Positions 21,741-32,865 of a stretch of 64,000 bases of DNA are shown piece after piece. The position numbers were made by a program, and so were the translations under genes. The notes under the pieces are model-generated. The model was not told where the DNA came from. It searched no databases and worked only from the letters and a program-made list of their open reading frames with translations. Numbering within the stretch: the first letter of the stretch is position 1; the number at the start of each line of letters is the position of its first letter. The DNA is from Staphylotrichum longicolle (taxonomy: Eukaryota > Ascomycota > Sordariomycetes > Sordariales > Chaetomiaceae), in assembly GCA_019096155.1 (NCBI GenBank), contig JAHCVI010000001.1:2418001-2482000 (forward strand). The letters run 5' to 3'.

Positions 21741-24700
21741 TTAGCTCGGCGCATACGCCTCCTCGTCCACCAATGTGCCCTCCCTCCAGCAGTCGTCTAC
21801 CCTTCCCTGAGACAATCCTCGGCACTGATCTCCTCGAGCTGACTTTGTATCTCACATCAGCCGCCACCACCTTCTCAGAGCCGCCGTGTCGTCTCTTCCA
21901 CCCATAACAACCACGTGTGTGATCCTGTTGTCTTCAATATCGGCAACCACCTCCCCGTTGCCCAACCGGACGTAATTACCCAGCTTGAGCGCCGTTGTAT
22001 CTGGGACCCCTTCCCCGAGAGCAAAATGAACTCGGCACCTCCTGAACATGAAGCTTTTCAGTCCCTCGAGGCCGTTTCCGTGTTCCTCGAGCTGATCGAG
22101 GAACTTGTCAACATCGAACTGCCCATCTTCTCCGTCAGGTAGGTCCATGCTGTCCAGAATCTCCCGTAGCTCGTCGATCCCCACGTCCCGCGCATAGCTG
22201 TCCCCGTACTGGTCGGTGTTCTCCTCCACAACCCTCATCATCTCCTTAGTGCCAAAAAGCAAATGACTCTCCTCAAATGGAAGGAGATACCCTTCTCCTC
22301 CACCTTGCTCCAAACAATCGAAGACCCATTTGGGACGCACAATGTCCGCATCCCCTGCCTTCTTGAGACTGGCCACCTTGACGATATTCTTATCCGCGAG
22401 GAGAATCATGCCTGACCCTTTGTCCACCGTCTGGTGGATCCGCCCGCCGTTCTCCTTAAGAAGCCTCTCCAAGTTCGGCTTGCTCATCTTCTTCGGCTTG
22501 AGCACCTCTGACAAGACACAGAAGTCCAGCCCCCTAAACAGCTCGCTCTTGGGCTTCTTCACAGCAAACTCCGTCGAAGCCAAGGCCGGATCGGCCGCGC
22601 CTGCAATGACCAGCTCCCGCTTCTGCCTCTTGGCCGGCTTACGCTTGCGGCTCTCCATCTCCATTATCTTGCGATCTTTTTCCTCCTGTTTGACCTTGGT
22701 CCGCAGTGCTTCGCACTCATCCACATCCATGCCCGCGTCCCACGCCTTGTCCAGCCGCAGCTTCCGGAACCGCGGGAAGCGCAGAGTCCAGCCCATGGCA
22801 AACTGGTCCGACGGCGCAAACGATGCTGCCTTGATGGATATGACGACCGACTCGCTCGGTCGGATCCACACGTCCGGCCGCTCGTACTGCAGCCTCTCGC
22901 CGCCGCCGAGCTCGATGAACTCGGAGGGCGGATTCTCCGCGTCCCAGTCGGTCCACTTGCCTTCGGTGTGGTGGCGTATCTCGCGGTAGTCCTCGGCCTT
23001 GAAGCCGCCGCCAACCTTGCAGAAACTGAGGCACTTCTCGCGGCTAGCGGCGGCACCGGACCGGACAAAGTTCTCGCTAACACGCACGCCGCAAAGGAAG
23101 GTCGAGAGCGTGCCGCCGCGGTGTCCTGAGCCGTAATACCCGCCAACGACGACGCAGTCAAGCGACTCACCAAACTCGGACATGTACTCAGGCTTGACCT
23201 TGATCCAGTCGTTGTTGCGGCTGTTGAGCTGGTACCGTGAACGCGGGTTCTTGAGAACCAGGCCCTCGGAGGCTTCGGCCACGACCTTGCGGAGGTGCGG
23301 CTCGACTGCTTCAGCCGAGGTGGCCGTTTCGTAGGGGTGGATTTCGAGGCGGCGGGGTTCCCCCTTGACGGCACGCTCGAGGGCGCGGTGGCGGTCTGCA
23401 AGGGTGTATTCGGTGAGAGACTTGTCGTTGAGGAGAAGGATGTCAAACACCCGATAGAGTGGCCGTGGACCAGTCTGAAAGGGGTTCTTTTGTTGTTCTA
23501 GCGCGGCCGTCTTTAGGGTGCCAAAGGGCACCATCTTGTCGACCTCCGGGTCCCAGGTGATCATCTCGCCATCGAGAATCAAGTTGCGGACGCCACTGTC
23601 GAATGCATTTTTGAGGTGCCTTGTGAGCGCCGAGTTGTTGTCCTCAAACCCGGTCCCGTACAGGTACGTGTACTCTTTTGCTTTCCGTGACCAAAAAGCA
23701 AATTTGTACCCTCCCGGCTCGGAATCGTCCTCCTGCATGTGCATCTGCATCCTCTCACCGTCCAGCTTCTCCTCGATCCAGAACTCCGGGTTCTCCTCCG
23801 TGACTCCCAAGTTGGTCACCAGCTTCCCGAAAGTCGTCGTCATCTGAAACTGCGCCAGCTGCGGCTGGAAGCATGACATGAGCGTAACCCCGGTCTCCTG
23901 CTGCTCAAGCCGAAACTCCGGGTCATGTAGCTCCCAGCACACTCTCCTCAAACTCGACGAGACGCTAAACAGCGCCTCGGCATCTGGATGCCACAGCCCC
24001 AGAAACGTCCTTTCCGTCGCGCCGACCTTCATATCCTTGAGAATGATCCTCACCAACCACATCAGTTCCTCAGCATTCATCCCCTGGTAAAACTCCTCAA
24101 AAATGGGCAGCTGCTCCGCCTCACCACTGGCGCCTGCCAGCCGATCCAGCATCACATTCACCTCCCCGATCGTCAACTCCCCCGGCTCGCTCCTCATCTG
24201 CCGCTTCCCCACAATCTCGAAACACCTCCCCGCAAAATCACCCGCGCTCTTGCTCCCGCCCCCAAACCGCCCGCCGCCGCCACCCCCTTGGCCCGGTAGC
24301 TTCCAGTGCATCAGCGCGTACCCATCCTCCGAGTTGCGGTCAATCTTCATGACCTTGACGAGTAGCTTGCCGATCGTGTTCTCCTTGAGCCCGTACACGC
24401 CGCGGTCGCGGTCCTTGTCGGGCAGGATGAGGCGCATGGCCGGGTAAAAGTCCGGGCCCACCTCGGCACGCCAGCGGGCCATGAAGCGCTCAATGATGTG
24501 GCGGCGCTGTTCGTGGTAGGAGAGCTTTGACGGAGCGACGGTACCGGCGCCGCCACGGCGGGCGGGCCGGGCGGTGGCGCCTGCTGTGGTGGGTTTGCAG
24601 TCTATCAAGGGGTTGAAGAGGGCGGTGAAGAGGTGCGAGAAGGGGGGTGTCTTGGAGTGGTTGTGGGGGGGGTTGGGGAAACTGAAATGGGGTTAGTGAT

Positions 24701-24843
24701 GTGTGGGTGAGAAAGAGTGAAGGTCACGGAGGGAGTTACTGCTCGTCAAGCTCGGCCAGACTGAGTGGGCCGCTGGCGTATTGCTGCTCATCTTCCTCGA
24801 TGGCGTCGACGTCAGGGGATTTTGCGCGCTTGGTTCGGCTCAT
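21741..24843 (-). CDS. LIG4: DNA ligase IV, two compensating frame shifts at C-terminus
   Basis: Two exons begin at the ATG at 24843 (MSRTKRAKSPDVDAIEEDEQ). A small intron joins ELDE to HFPNPPHNHSKTPPFSHLF, a family hallmark. The adenylation lysine lies in EEKLDGERMQMH at about residue 337. Later motifs are VRNLILDGEM, EGLVLKNPRSRY and WIKVKPEY, followed by two C-terminal BRCT domains that bind Lif1/Xrcc4. Lig4 seals breaks in non-homologous end joining. The main frame stops at 21852. The family-like BRCT residues then continue in another frame (VVAADVRYKVSSRRSVPRIV) and return to the first frame for DDCWREGTLVDEEAYAPS, ending at 21741. This implies one missing base near 21881-21886 and a second indel near 21799-21802. 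Frame-corrected length is about 1,014 residues. Confidence 0.93.
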
Positions 24844-25636
24844 GTTGACGGCTTGCAAGCGACTTGCTGACGGCTGTGGATTTGATATCTGTGACGTGAT
24901 TCGACCGTGAGTCAATCAGACATCGAATCGGTCGTAGAAGCCAATCTTCACATGAGATGCTCCAGGTTGGGGTGTTTTCAATGTCTCAGGAAAACTCAGG
25001 GCTGCGCTTGTTGAGTTGAAGATAAATGAGGACAAGGGTCGTTGCTGCCTACAGACTGCTGCAGTTGCGTCAACACCAGGCAGCAGGGACATGCATAACC
25101 CTAACCCTTTTCATGACACACGGCGCTCGGCTCCATTCCCCATACACCAAGATCCCTTAGCTTTCACTGTATGTGTGAACTGGCTGAGGGATATGGTGCA
25201 TTCCGGTGGTTGCCCCAGGCCGTCACAAAAGATTGTTCTCTTTTAGCGCATTCAAAGATGGGCGAAGGATTGACGAAAAGTGCCTGGGTGCTCAAGTTGG
25301 ACAAGGCTTCGAAACTTGAGAGCCTGACTGACTGATTTCGTCTCGGCGCTTAAGACTTCCGGCGGCTACTGGCATACCTTGGCCAATAGTGATGTGGTCT
25401 GCCCCCTGCAGTTGCAGAAAAGTGAAGCTCATTATCGCCCGAGCATCATGCATGGATACTACCAACATGTCTCCTCGCTTGGCCGGCCGCCGCTGGGCCG
25501 CTGTCTGCTCCCGATGGGCGGGAGCTGCCTAAATACAGTGAGGTAGCCGACTTTGGGCCTCAAAGCACCGCCGAAGAACGAGAACCGAAGATATCGTCCC
25601 CTGTCGAGACATCTCGTTCACACTTCCAATGCAGCC
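24844..25636. promoter_or_regulatory. Divergent promoter region of LIG4 and the ankyrin gene
   Basis: These 793 bases hold no supported gene. A two-copy telomere-type repeat lies at 25096-25107. The reading frame of the downstream gene is open from about 25553, but it has no ATG before 25637. Confidence 0.45.
25096..25107 (+). repeat. Two-copy telomere-type repeat (TAACCC)2
   Basis: TAACCCTAACCC followed by TTTT lies between the LIG4 and ankyrin-gene starts. It is the same sequence as at 13432 and could be a telobox-like regulatory site or a tiny interstitial telomeric tract. Confidence 0.6.
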
Positions 25637-28600
25637 ATGGCCAAGCAATGGATCTTTGCGCTCTGCGGCAGCACATTCGCCTTGGGTGTCCACGCCGATG
25701 ACCTGTCCGACTTCTCCAACAATTTGGCCACAGATATTGCTCCTCTCTTTGTCTTGTTCGGCGAATCCATGACCAAACAATACCTCAGCGAGAGCACATC
25801 CTTTCTCGACTACTTTATCTTTGCTATGGCACCTATCGGCATCCTCACCGCCATTGTCTCCGCTATTCGAGTCTGCGGGCATTCGTCTCTCCGAGCCTTC
25901 ATTGGCCGGTCTCAAGAAGGCGAGGGTACGGTCGAGGCTGAACTGTGCACGTCTACCAGTCGCGATGTGTGCGAGTTGTTCAATCGGGGTGGCATTACTC
26001 GTGTCCTGGGCAAGCCGAATATCCTCGAACTCATCTACCTCCCCGAGACCCAATCGCTCAAACTGGTACGAGACTATCTGGACAAAGCAGAGAACACGGA
26101 ACCACCGCATTCCTGGTGGCGGAAGGAGGACGATAGATTTCATCTATTAGCAAAAGCCAAGGGGCAGAGGGGAAGCGTGACATTCGCTCCAAATCCAAAC
26201 TTATCTCTCAACGTCGGCATCGTGAAGCGGACAGATTGGATCTTAGGCGCAATTGCGGTCACGGGTTTCGTCCTCCAAGCCGGCATCCTCGCGCTGGCGG
26301 GGACAGGAGTGTGGATTCTCGGTTGGAACCTCAACGGCGCAGACTCGTCGGCATCAAGAGACTACGCTCCAGTGATGTTCATCGCGGGAACAGTCCTCAT
26401 GTGCGTCGGAATGTGGAGCTGCGCGGCGCTCATCGGCCAGACTACACACGAAGTGCGCTTCCGAAGAATGGAAAAACCCCAAGATGATGCAACGAAACCA
26501 GCAAAACCGCCACGCCTCCTCTGGCTCCAACCGGGCCCACAAGTCATTGGCGATCAGAGCTTCGATCCGTTTGCATATTTTGAGAACACTTCCAACAAAC
26601 CTCTCCAAACGTGGACTTCGTCGAGAAAAGACTTTGACGAAAGGTTCGAGACCTATACCTCCCTCGCCGTCTTCGCCGTGCTGGTTGGATACATTTCTCA
26701 ATTCATCGGCCTCCGCGGCATGAAGGCTTGGGTTTCTCTCGCACAGCTCGGCATCACAATCGTCATGAGTGTCCTGCGCGGTTGTCTTCGGATGCAACGC
26801 CTTGGCAGGAACGATAATCTGTTGCTCAGCATGCCAGATCTAGTTTCAGGGTATGAACTCGATTGGCTTTCCTTTGAGATCGTCGAAGCGGAGAACGCGA
26901 GGGAAGAAGGGCGGGGAGGCGGAAAAGGAGGCAAGGGAGATGAACCAGACAGAGCAAGGAAAGCGTTATCATGGCATGTTACTGGCGAGTTTGAGGACGC
27001 TGCACCTTCCAAGTCGAAGGAGATCCAAGCCAGGATTGGTGTGCAACTGTTTCCGGCAAAGTCCGCTGAAGATGGGTCGGAAAGAGCGCACGATTGCGCT
27101 GCGTTGCTCTCAATCCGAAGACAACTCGCGAATCTGACGGGCAATCTCACCCTCAACGAGGTATCGGATTTGGAACACCAGAAGTGGAGAGATACCAGGG
27201 TCAAAGTCCGCACAAAGGCACTGGCGCTCTGCAATGCTGTCTGTCAAGCAGCCGAGAGACTCTGGAAAAGACGGCAATGGAAGTACCAGGCCCAGGGCAC
27301 GCATCGGGCCGACGAACAGGAGCGGTTCATTCCGTCTCAGATGCGACTTGCCACTGGGACACAGCTGGTTGGCATTACTCTCCGGCCACCACCCGACGAG
27401 TCTGGCCCAGGGTGGAAAATGGACGCAGCGCAGGTGGAGGCAATTCTGGGTCTTTGGATGTGGACTTTGGTTTCTGATGAACGTGTGGTGAAGCAAGACA
27501 TCTCTCACCAAAAAGGGTCTCGCGCCGAAGATATCCAATGTCTGAGGATCGTCTCAGCCGGCTTGGACAACGGGAGTTGGGATCGCGAGGTCAACAAGCA
27601 AGGGGAAATGGACCTTTGGCTCGGATCAAATGCGGTAACGCTACTCGAAAACAACCTCACCCTCTGCAAGCAAACCTGCCGTGGCATCGGCACTTTGTGG
27701 GTTCCCGGTGTGAAAAACAGTCCGGAACTGGTACCTCTGGACTCAGAACTTAGCGCCATGAGCCCAATGCGACTTTGCGGTTGGCATTCCATACACGGAC
27801 GGCCCAGATCCATCACCCCTGACTCGGAAACTGTGTCAATCCGTCAGCAAGAGAACCAGTCAGTCAAGCTTCGAGTTCAGGTTACCCCGGCTGGGGGTTC
27901 ACTGCTGGACCTCTGTGCCCAGGAACTCTTCGCCTCCCTGATAATGTCGTTCCTATCTATTCTCAATGTTGAAAGCACAACGGTCGTTGAGAATGCCGGC
28001 TTGATTCAACTGGAAAATCCCACAGTTGCCACTTTCGCAGAGGCATTCACCGAGCACAGTTTAGGCTCCTCCACCGAAGCCATGTTGTGCCTAGTCCCCG
28101 CATTTCGAACCAAACTGCTCCTTCCCACTGCAGAGGACATGCTTCCCGCATTGCTCCAGGCCGCAGACGCCTACCGCAAAGCGTCGGAATGGGACAAGGC
28201 GCAGACCCTGTTACGCTGGGCATGTGCACGGTATGCTCCTGTTCATGGCGAGCCGGAGGAGTACTCAGCAACAAGTTCAAGCGACCGAGACTCGCCCTTT
28301 ACGAGAGCTCTCCGCGCAACGGGTGAACTCTACCGCTGGTCACTGGCAGCACAGAATGCTAGTGGCGAGAGGAAGGAGTTTGGGAGAAGTGGCATCCAGT
28401 GGATGGCCGAAACCTATCGCTCTGCGGGTCCGAGTATTCCAGAAGCCATTGAGATTCTGGATTGCTACGAGGCTCTCGCGCAGCGCGTCACTACACCGTC
28501 GGCGGATCGAAATTCACCCCTCAGCGACCGAGCAATCGAAGTGGTTGCTGGCCGCCTTGTCCAAGCGATCCAGGACAAGAACAGGGAGGATACGCTATAC

Positions 28601-29737
28601 TACCTGTGTTTTGTCAAAACAGGCGACCTTGGCTACAAGCCCTTACAACCGGTCCTTCCACTTGCCGTTCGGAATGATTGGAGCGAGGTCGTGGATGCCC
28701 TCCTAGAGATGAAGGCAGATCTGAACAGCCAAGACGAGCACCGCAGGACTGCGCTGTTTTACTGTGCAGAATCCGGCCGTGATTCGTATGCAAAGCGTTT
28801 CGTGGACCTGGGGGCATTCCTGGACCAACCAGACGATGAACAGCAAACACCCCTGTTTGTAGCATCTCGGCTTGGTCATTGGAAAGTTGTTGAACTTCTT
28901 TTGAATACTGGACAGGTAAACATTGAGGTTGAAGATAAAGAAGGTCGAACGCCGCTATGGTGGGCGGCCTCGTCCGGGCATGAGGCTGTGGTTAGGCTAC
29001 TGCTTGAGAGGGGTGTTGATGCTGCGGTTACTGGTAGTGGTTCTCGTCGAAGGCCGATACTACGGGCTGCTGAAAATGGGCACGAGGCTGTGGTTAGGCT
29101 ACTGCTTGAGAATGGCGTTGACATTGAGTCGGATGCATCCGGCTGGACGCCGCTAACGTGCGCCGCTACAAATGGGCATGAAGCTCTGGTTAGGCTGCTG
29201 CTTGAGATGGGCGCTAATGTTGAGGGAAAGGGTATTGGTGGGAGTACTCGGACGCCGCTCTCGTTCGCCGTCGAGTTTGGACACGAGGATGTGGTTAGGG
29301 TCCTGCTTGAGATGGGCGCTGATGTTGAGGGGAAGATTCGTGCCCCTTGGAAATCCGGTCAGACGCCGTTATCTTATGCCGCCGAAAAGGGGCATGAGCT
29401 TCTGGTCAGGCTACTACTTGAGAGGGGCGCCAACATTGATGCCAGGGGTGTTATGGGTAGGACGCCGCTATTATGGGCCGCTCATGGCGGGCATGAGGCC
29501 ATAGTTAGGATACTGCTTGAGATGGGCGCCGATATTGAGGCAGTAGGTCGGACCGGCGGCAATGGCCGGACGGCGCTATCGTTTGCCGCTGGAGCCGGAA
29601 ATGAGGGCATGGTCAGGCTACTGCTTGAGAAGGGTACCGATGTTGAGTCAAAGGATATCTACCGTATGACGCCGCTGTCCTACGCTACTCAGGGCCGCCA
29701 TGAGGCCGTAGTTAGGCTACTGCAACCGAAAGCATAG
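25637..29737 (+). CDS. Membrane-anchored ankyrin-repeat protein, function unknown
   Basis: One uninterrupted frame codes for 1,366 residues from the ATG at 25637 (MAKQWIFALCGSTFALGVHA). The N-terminus is a widespread but unnamed fungal module: a signal-like stretch, DDLSDFSNNLATDIAPLFVL, then hydrophobic segments at about residues 55-80, 200-230, 242-265 and 340-385. I infer several membrane spans. The middle (about 390-1010) is soluble, with helical TPR-like parts. From about 1012 to the end lies a run of 9-11 ankyrin repeats of the form GHEAVVRLLLE-G, nearly identical to each other at DNA level. Such high-identity repeats are typical of fast-evolving recognition surfaces in fungal NLR-type proteins, but no NACHT or NB-ARC motif is seen. 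A TAG stop is followed in frame by ten Glu codons. There are no introns, unlike its neighbours. Confidence 0.85.
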   Translation: MAKQWIFALCGSTFALGVHADDLSDFSNNLATDIAPLFVLFGESMTKQYLSESTSFLDYFIFAMAPIGILTAIVSAIRVCGHSSLRAFIGRSQEGEGTVEAELCTSTSRDVCELFNRGGITRVLGKPNILELIYLPETQSLKLVRDYLDKAENTEPPHSWWRKEDDRFHLLAKAKGQRGSVTFAPNPNLSLNVGIVKRTDWILGAIAVTGFVLQAGILALAGTGVWILGWNLNGADSSASRDYAPVMFIAGTVLMCVGMWSCAALIGQTTHEVRFRRMEKPQDDATKPAKPPRLLWLQPGPQVIGDQSFDPFAYFENTSNKPLQTWTSSRKDFDERFETYTSLAVFAVLVGYISQFIGLRGMKAWVSLAQLGITIVMSVLRGCLRMQRLGRNDNLLLSMPDLVSGYELDWLSFEIVEAENAREEGRGGGKGGKGDEPDRARKALSWHVTGEFEDAAPSKSKEIQARIGVQLFPAKSAEDGSERAHDCAALLSIRRQLANLTGNLTLNEVSDLEHQKWRDTRVKVRTKALALCNAVCQAAERLWKRRQWKYQAQGTHRADEQERFIPSQMRLATGTQLVGITLRPPPDESGPGWKMDAAQVEAILGLWMWTLVSDERVVKQDISHQKGSRAEDIQCLRIVSAGLDNGSWDREVNKQGEMDLWLGSNAVTLLENNLTLCKQTCRGIGTLWVPGVKNSPELVPLDSELSAMSPMRLCGWHSIHGRPRSITPDSETVSIRQQENQSVKLRVQVTPAGGSLLDLCAQELFASLIMSFLSILNVESTTVVENAGLIQLENPTVATFAEAFTEHSLGSSTEAMLCLVPAFRTKLLLPTAEDMLPALLQAADAYRKASEWDKAQTLLRWACARYAPVHGEPEEYSATSSSDRDSPFTRALRATGELYRWSLAAQNASGERKEFGRSGIQWMAETYRSAGPSIPEAIEILDCYEALAQRVTTPSADRNSPLSDRAIEVVAGRLVQAIQDKNREDTLYYLCFVKTGDLGYKPLQPVLPLAVRNDWSEVVDALLEMKADLNSQDEHRRTALFYCAESGRDSYAKRFVDLGAFLDQPDDEQQTPLFVASRLGHWKVVELLLNTGQVNIEVEDKEGRTPLWWAASSGHEAVVRLLLERGVDAAVTGSGSRRRPILRAAENGHEAVVRLLLENGVDIESDASGWTPLTCAATNGHEALVRLLLEMGANVEGKGIGGSTRTPLSFAVEFGHEDVVRVLLEMGADVEGKIRAPWKSGQTPLSYAAEKGHELLVRLLLERGANIDARGVMGRTPLLWAAHGGHEAIVRILLEMGADIEAVGRTGGNGRTALSFAAGAGNEGMVRLLLEKGTDVESKDIYRMTPLSYATQGRHEAVVRLLQPKA
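28930..29725 (+). repeat. High-identity tandem ankyrin-coding repeats
   Basis: Units of about 99-117 nt share the core GGGCATGAGGCTGTGGTTAG with few changes, then CTACTGCTTGAGA and a GG(C/T)G(C/T)TGATGTTGAG-like end. Identity between units is high even at third positions, which points to recent duplication or gene conversion. Spacer lengths between units differ by small in-frame steps. Confidence 0.8.
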
Positions 29738-29767
29738 GAAGAGGAAGAGGAAGAGGAAGAGGAGGAG
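29738..29767 (+). repeat. GAA/GAG microsatellite directly after the ankyrin stop
   Basis: Ten consecutive GAA or GAG triplets follow the TAG stop without a gap and in the same frame, then five more codons to TAA at 29783-29785. Confidence 0.85.
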
Positions 29768-30382
29768 GGGCAAAGTAAGGTATAATACTTCGGGTAGTTT
29801 TCTTATCATGATTTTGAGATTTTAAGTGCATGCACATACCCAAGGTAAATATCCTGCGTCAACTGTAGTCAGTGGGAATACCTGACGGAGCAGGGAGAAA
29901 GCAGTCTGTAAGATTCACTTTTAGATGATTCCAGCCAACTCATTGAGAGAGCATTAAGCATCCATGTCAACCCCCTGAGGTTGGTCCGGTCGCTCATGCG
30001 GGCATCGTCATCACCACCATCCTCGCGAGATTAGAGGTATGCTATGTATGGTAGGACTTTCATTGCATCATAGCAGAGAAATTCAACCGTGAGCAGACAT
30101 TCAACGGCGAGTCTTGGCAGTCATTTGAGAAAGAGAATGTCACTGGAAGCACAATGCAAGGGATGCCAGTGTGGAGGAGCTGTCTAGGCCTGGTGTCGTT
30201 TCAGTACCCCTGTGAGGCGAAACATCCTCCGAGATTTACCACCCGGGGTTTAACCGGTCTTAGGTGCCGTGACTCACCCCACCTTCCCAAATCCCCAGCC
30301 TTTGTCCTGAAGTTTGAACTGGAAAGGACCCCTCCATTTCTCATCGCAACCAGGAACACAAGACCACAACCTTGCAGTCACG
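29738..30382. other. Intergenic region before MetRS
   Basis: Apart from the GAA/GAG tract at its start, these 645 bases show no gene or strong motif. The last part should hold the MetRS promoter. Confidence 0.45.
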
Positions 30383-32865
30383 ATGGGCGCACCTCGGAAC
30401 CCTACACTCCCCTCGCCTGGGAAGGAGAATATTCTCATCACCAGCGCGTTGCCCTACGTCAACAACGTCCCTCACCTGGGCAACATCATCGGCAGTGTTT
30501 TGGTAAATTTCACTCTCCCTGCTTCATCCTAACCCCGCGGAACACCCCTGCTCGACCAAGACCAGGGCGGTTCGGCCCAGTCTTTTGAGTCACTAACAAG
30601 GCCTACTAGTCGGCCGACGTCTTTGCGCGCTTTTGCCGGGCAAGGGGCCTCCCAACCATCTATGTCTGCGGGTCCGATCAGTACGGCACTGCGACAGAGA
30701 CAAAGGCGCTTTCCGAGGGAGTGGATCCGGCCACATTGTGCGCCAAGTATCACGCGATCCACAAGGACATCTACGACTGGTTCCGGATCGACTTCGACGT
30801 CTTTGGCCGCACCCCCACCCCCGAGCACACTTCCATCGTCCAAGACATCTTCACCCGCCTCTGGAACAACGGCTTCATCGAGCAGCGCGAGACCACCCAG
30901 GCCTACTGCCCCACACACGATTCCTTCTTGGCCGATCGCTATGTCGAGGGCGAGTGCAGTATCTGCCACGACAAGGGTGCTCGCGGCGACCAGGTTTGAT
31001 TTTTACTCGATCAACCAGCGATGTTCTTGGGTGCTGATTCATCTTGTTAGTGCGACGCCTGCGGCAACCTCCTTGATCCTCTCGAGCCGGATCTGGATGC
31101 CTCGGGAAACCAAGAGACCAAGGCTACCGGCTGGCTGATCAACCCCCGTTGCAAGCTCGACGGCACCACCCCTGAAAAGCGCCAGACGAAGCATCTCTAC
31201 CTCCGTCTGGACGCCCTCCAGGACGAGATCAAGGACTGGCTCGTCTCGATTGAGAAGGGCTGGAGTGCGAACTGCGTCTCCATCACCCACTCATGGCTGG
31301 ACCAGGGCCTGAAGCCTCGCGGCATCACAAGAGATCTCAAGTGGGGAGTGCCAAGTATGGTTTTTCCCAAAACTGAGTCGTTAGTCAAATCAATGAGCAG
31401 GTCAACTAATCATATACTGCGTAGTTCCCACCAATCTCAAGGGTTTGTCTGATGAGGATTATGCCAAGAAGGTCTTTTATGTGTGGTTCGACGCTTGCAG
31501 TAAGTCGTGCACCTTCTTCTAAGACTCAACGTTGCTGACCGAAGTAGTTGGGTATCCCTCAATCACCAAGACATACACTGATGCCGGCAACTCCGAGGGC
31601 TCAGACTGGGAAAAGTGGTGGAAGAACCCAGACGATGTCTCGCTCTACCAGTTCATGGGGAAGGACAACGTTCCGTAAGTCATTCGTGGTATGGCTGCGC
31701 AACGCTCTCTAACATCTAGCGATAGCTTCCATACCATCATCTTTCCCGCTTCCCAGCTCGGCACAAGGGAGAATTGGACAAAGGTCAAGCATCTGTCCAC
31801 AACCGAGTATCTCAACTACGAGGGTGGTAAATTCAGCAAATCCAAGGGTGTCGGTGTGTTTGGCAACAATGCCCGTGACACTGGAATCGATCCCGATATC
31901 TGGAGATACTACCTCTTGTCGAGACGGCCGGAGACCAGCGACTCGGAATTCAAGTGGGAGTATGTCGACCACTGTCTACCTTTCTTCATAATGCATATTG
32001 ACTGACATGCCGCAGGGAATTCGTTGATGCCAACAACAATGACTTGCTCAAGAATCTGGGCAACTTGTGTCAGCGCATCATTAAGTTCTGCCAGGCCAAG
32101 ATGGACGGTGTGGTCCCGGAGCACGACCTCTCCAAATTCCCGGCTTTGCAGCAACACAAGGAGGATGTGGACAAACACCTCCAAGAGTACATCACGAGCC
32201 TCAAGACACTGAAGTTGCGGGCTGGTTTGTCTTCAATCATGAGGTATTTATACTCTACTGCCTACTGAAACCCCAAAACTGACGAAGGATCCAGCATTTC
32301 TGCGATTGGCAACAAGCTCTTGCAGGACAACAAGCTCAGCAACCAGCTGATTGCTGAGGAGCCGGACCGCTGCCGCGCCGTCATTGGCATTGCACTCAAC
32401 CACATCCACCTCTTGGCCAACATCCTGTCGCCCTATATGCCCGAGAAATCCCAGTCCATTCTCAGGCAACTAGGTGTCAAGGGGCCAAATGGGGAAGAAG
32501 AGGTCCCGGTGCACATCCCGGATACCTGGGAGGCGGACGCCCTCAAGCCGGGCCACGCGATCGGCACCCCCGAGCTCCTGTTCGCCAACATTCCCGCTGC
32601 AAAGATCGAGGAGTGGCGCGACGCGTTCGGTGGTGAGGAGCTCCGCAAGCAGAAGGAAGCTGAGGCGGAGAAGGCCGCCGCGAAGAAAGCGGCCAGGGAG
32701 AAGGAGAAGGAGAAGCGGAAGGCCAAGAAGGCGGCCGCCGCTCAAGCTGGTCAGGGAGCGACGGGCAACACGACCACCCTGCCCATCCATCCTGCACCGG
32801 CTGCCGACGGCTCAGCGAAGCCAGCTGAGCCAGCTGAGCCAGTTGAGGCCGCTACGAAGAACTAA
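30383..32865 (+). CDS. MES1: Methionyl-tRNA synthetase, cytoplasmic
   Basis: Eight exons (30383-30502, 30610-30993, 31051-31354, 31425-31499, 31548-31674, 31726-31959, 32016-32243, 32295-32865) join in phase to 680 residues. The class I signature is LPYVNNVPHLGNIIGSVLSA, the HIGH-equivalent. The KMSKS-equivalent is GGKFSKSKGVGVFG. A zinc knuckle pairs CSICHDKG with CDACGN. The protein starts almost directly with the catalytic domain and lacks the N-terminal GST-like extension through which the yeast enzyme binds Arc1. It instead ends with a Lys/Ala/Glu-rich helix (KAAREKEKEKRKAKKAA) that could bind tRNA nonspecifically. No presequence is seen, so I infer the cytosolic enzyme. Confidence 0.95.
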
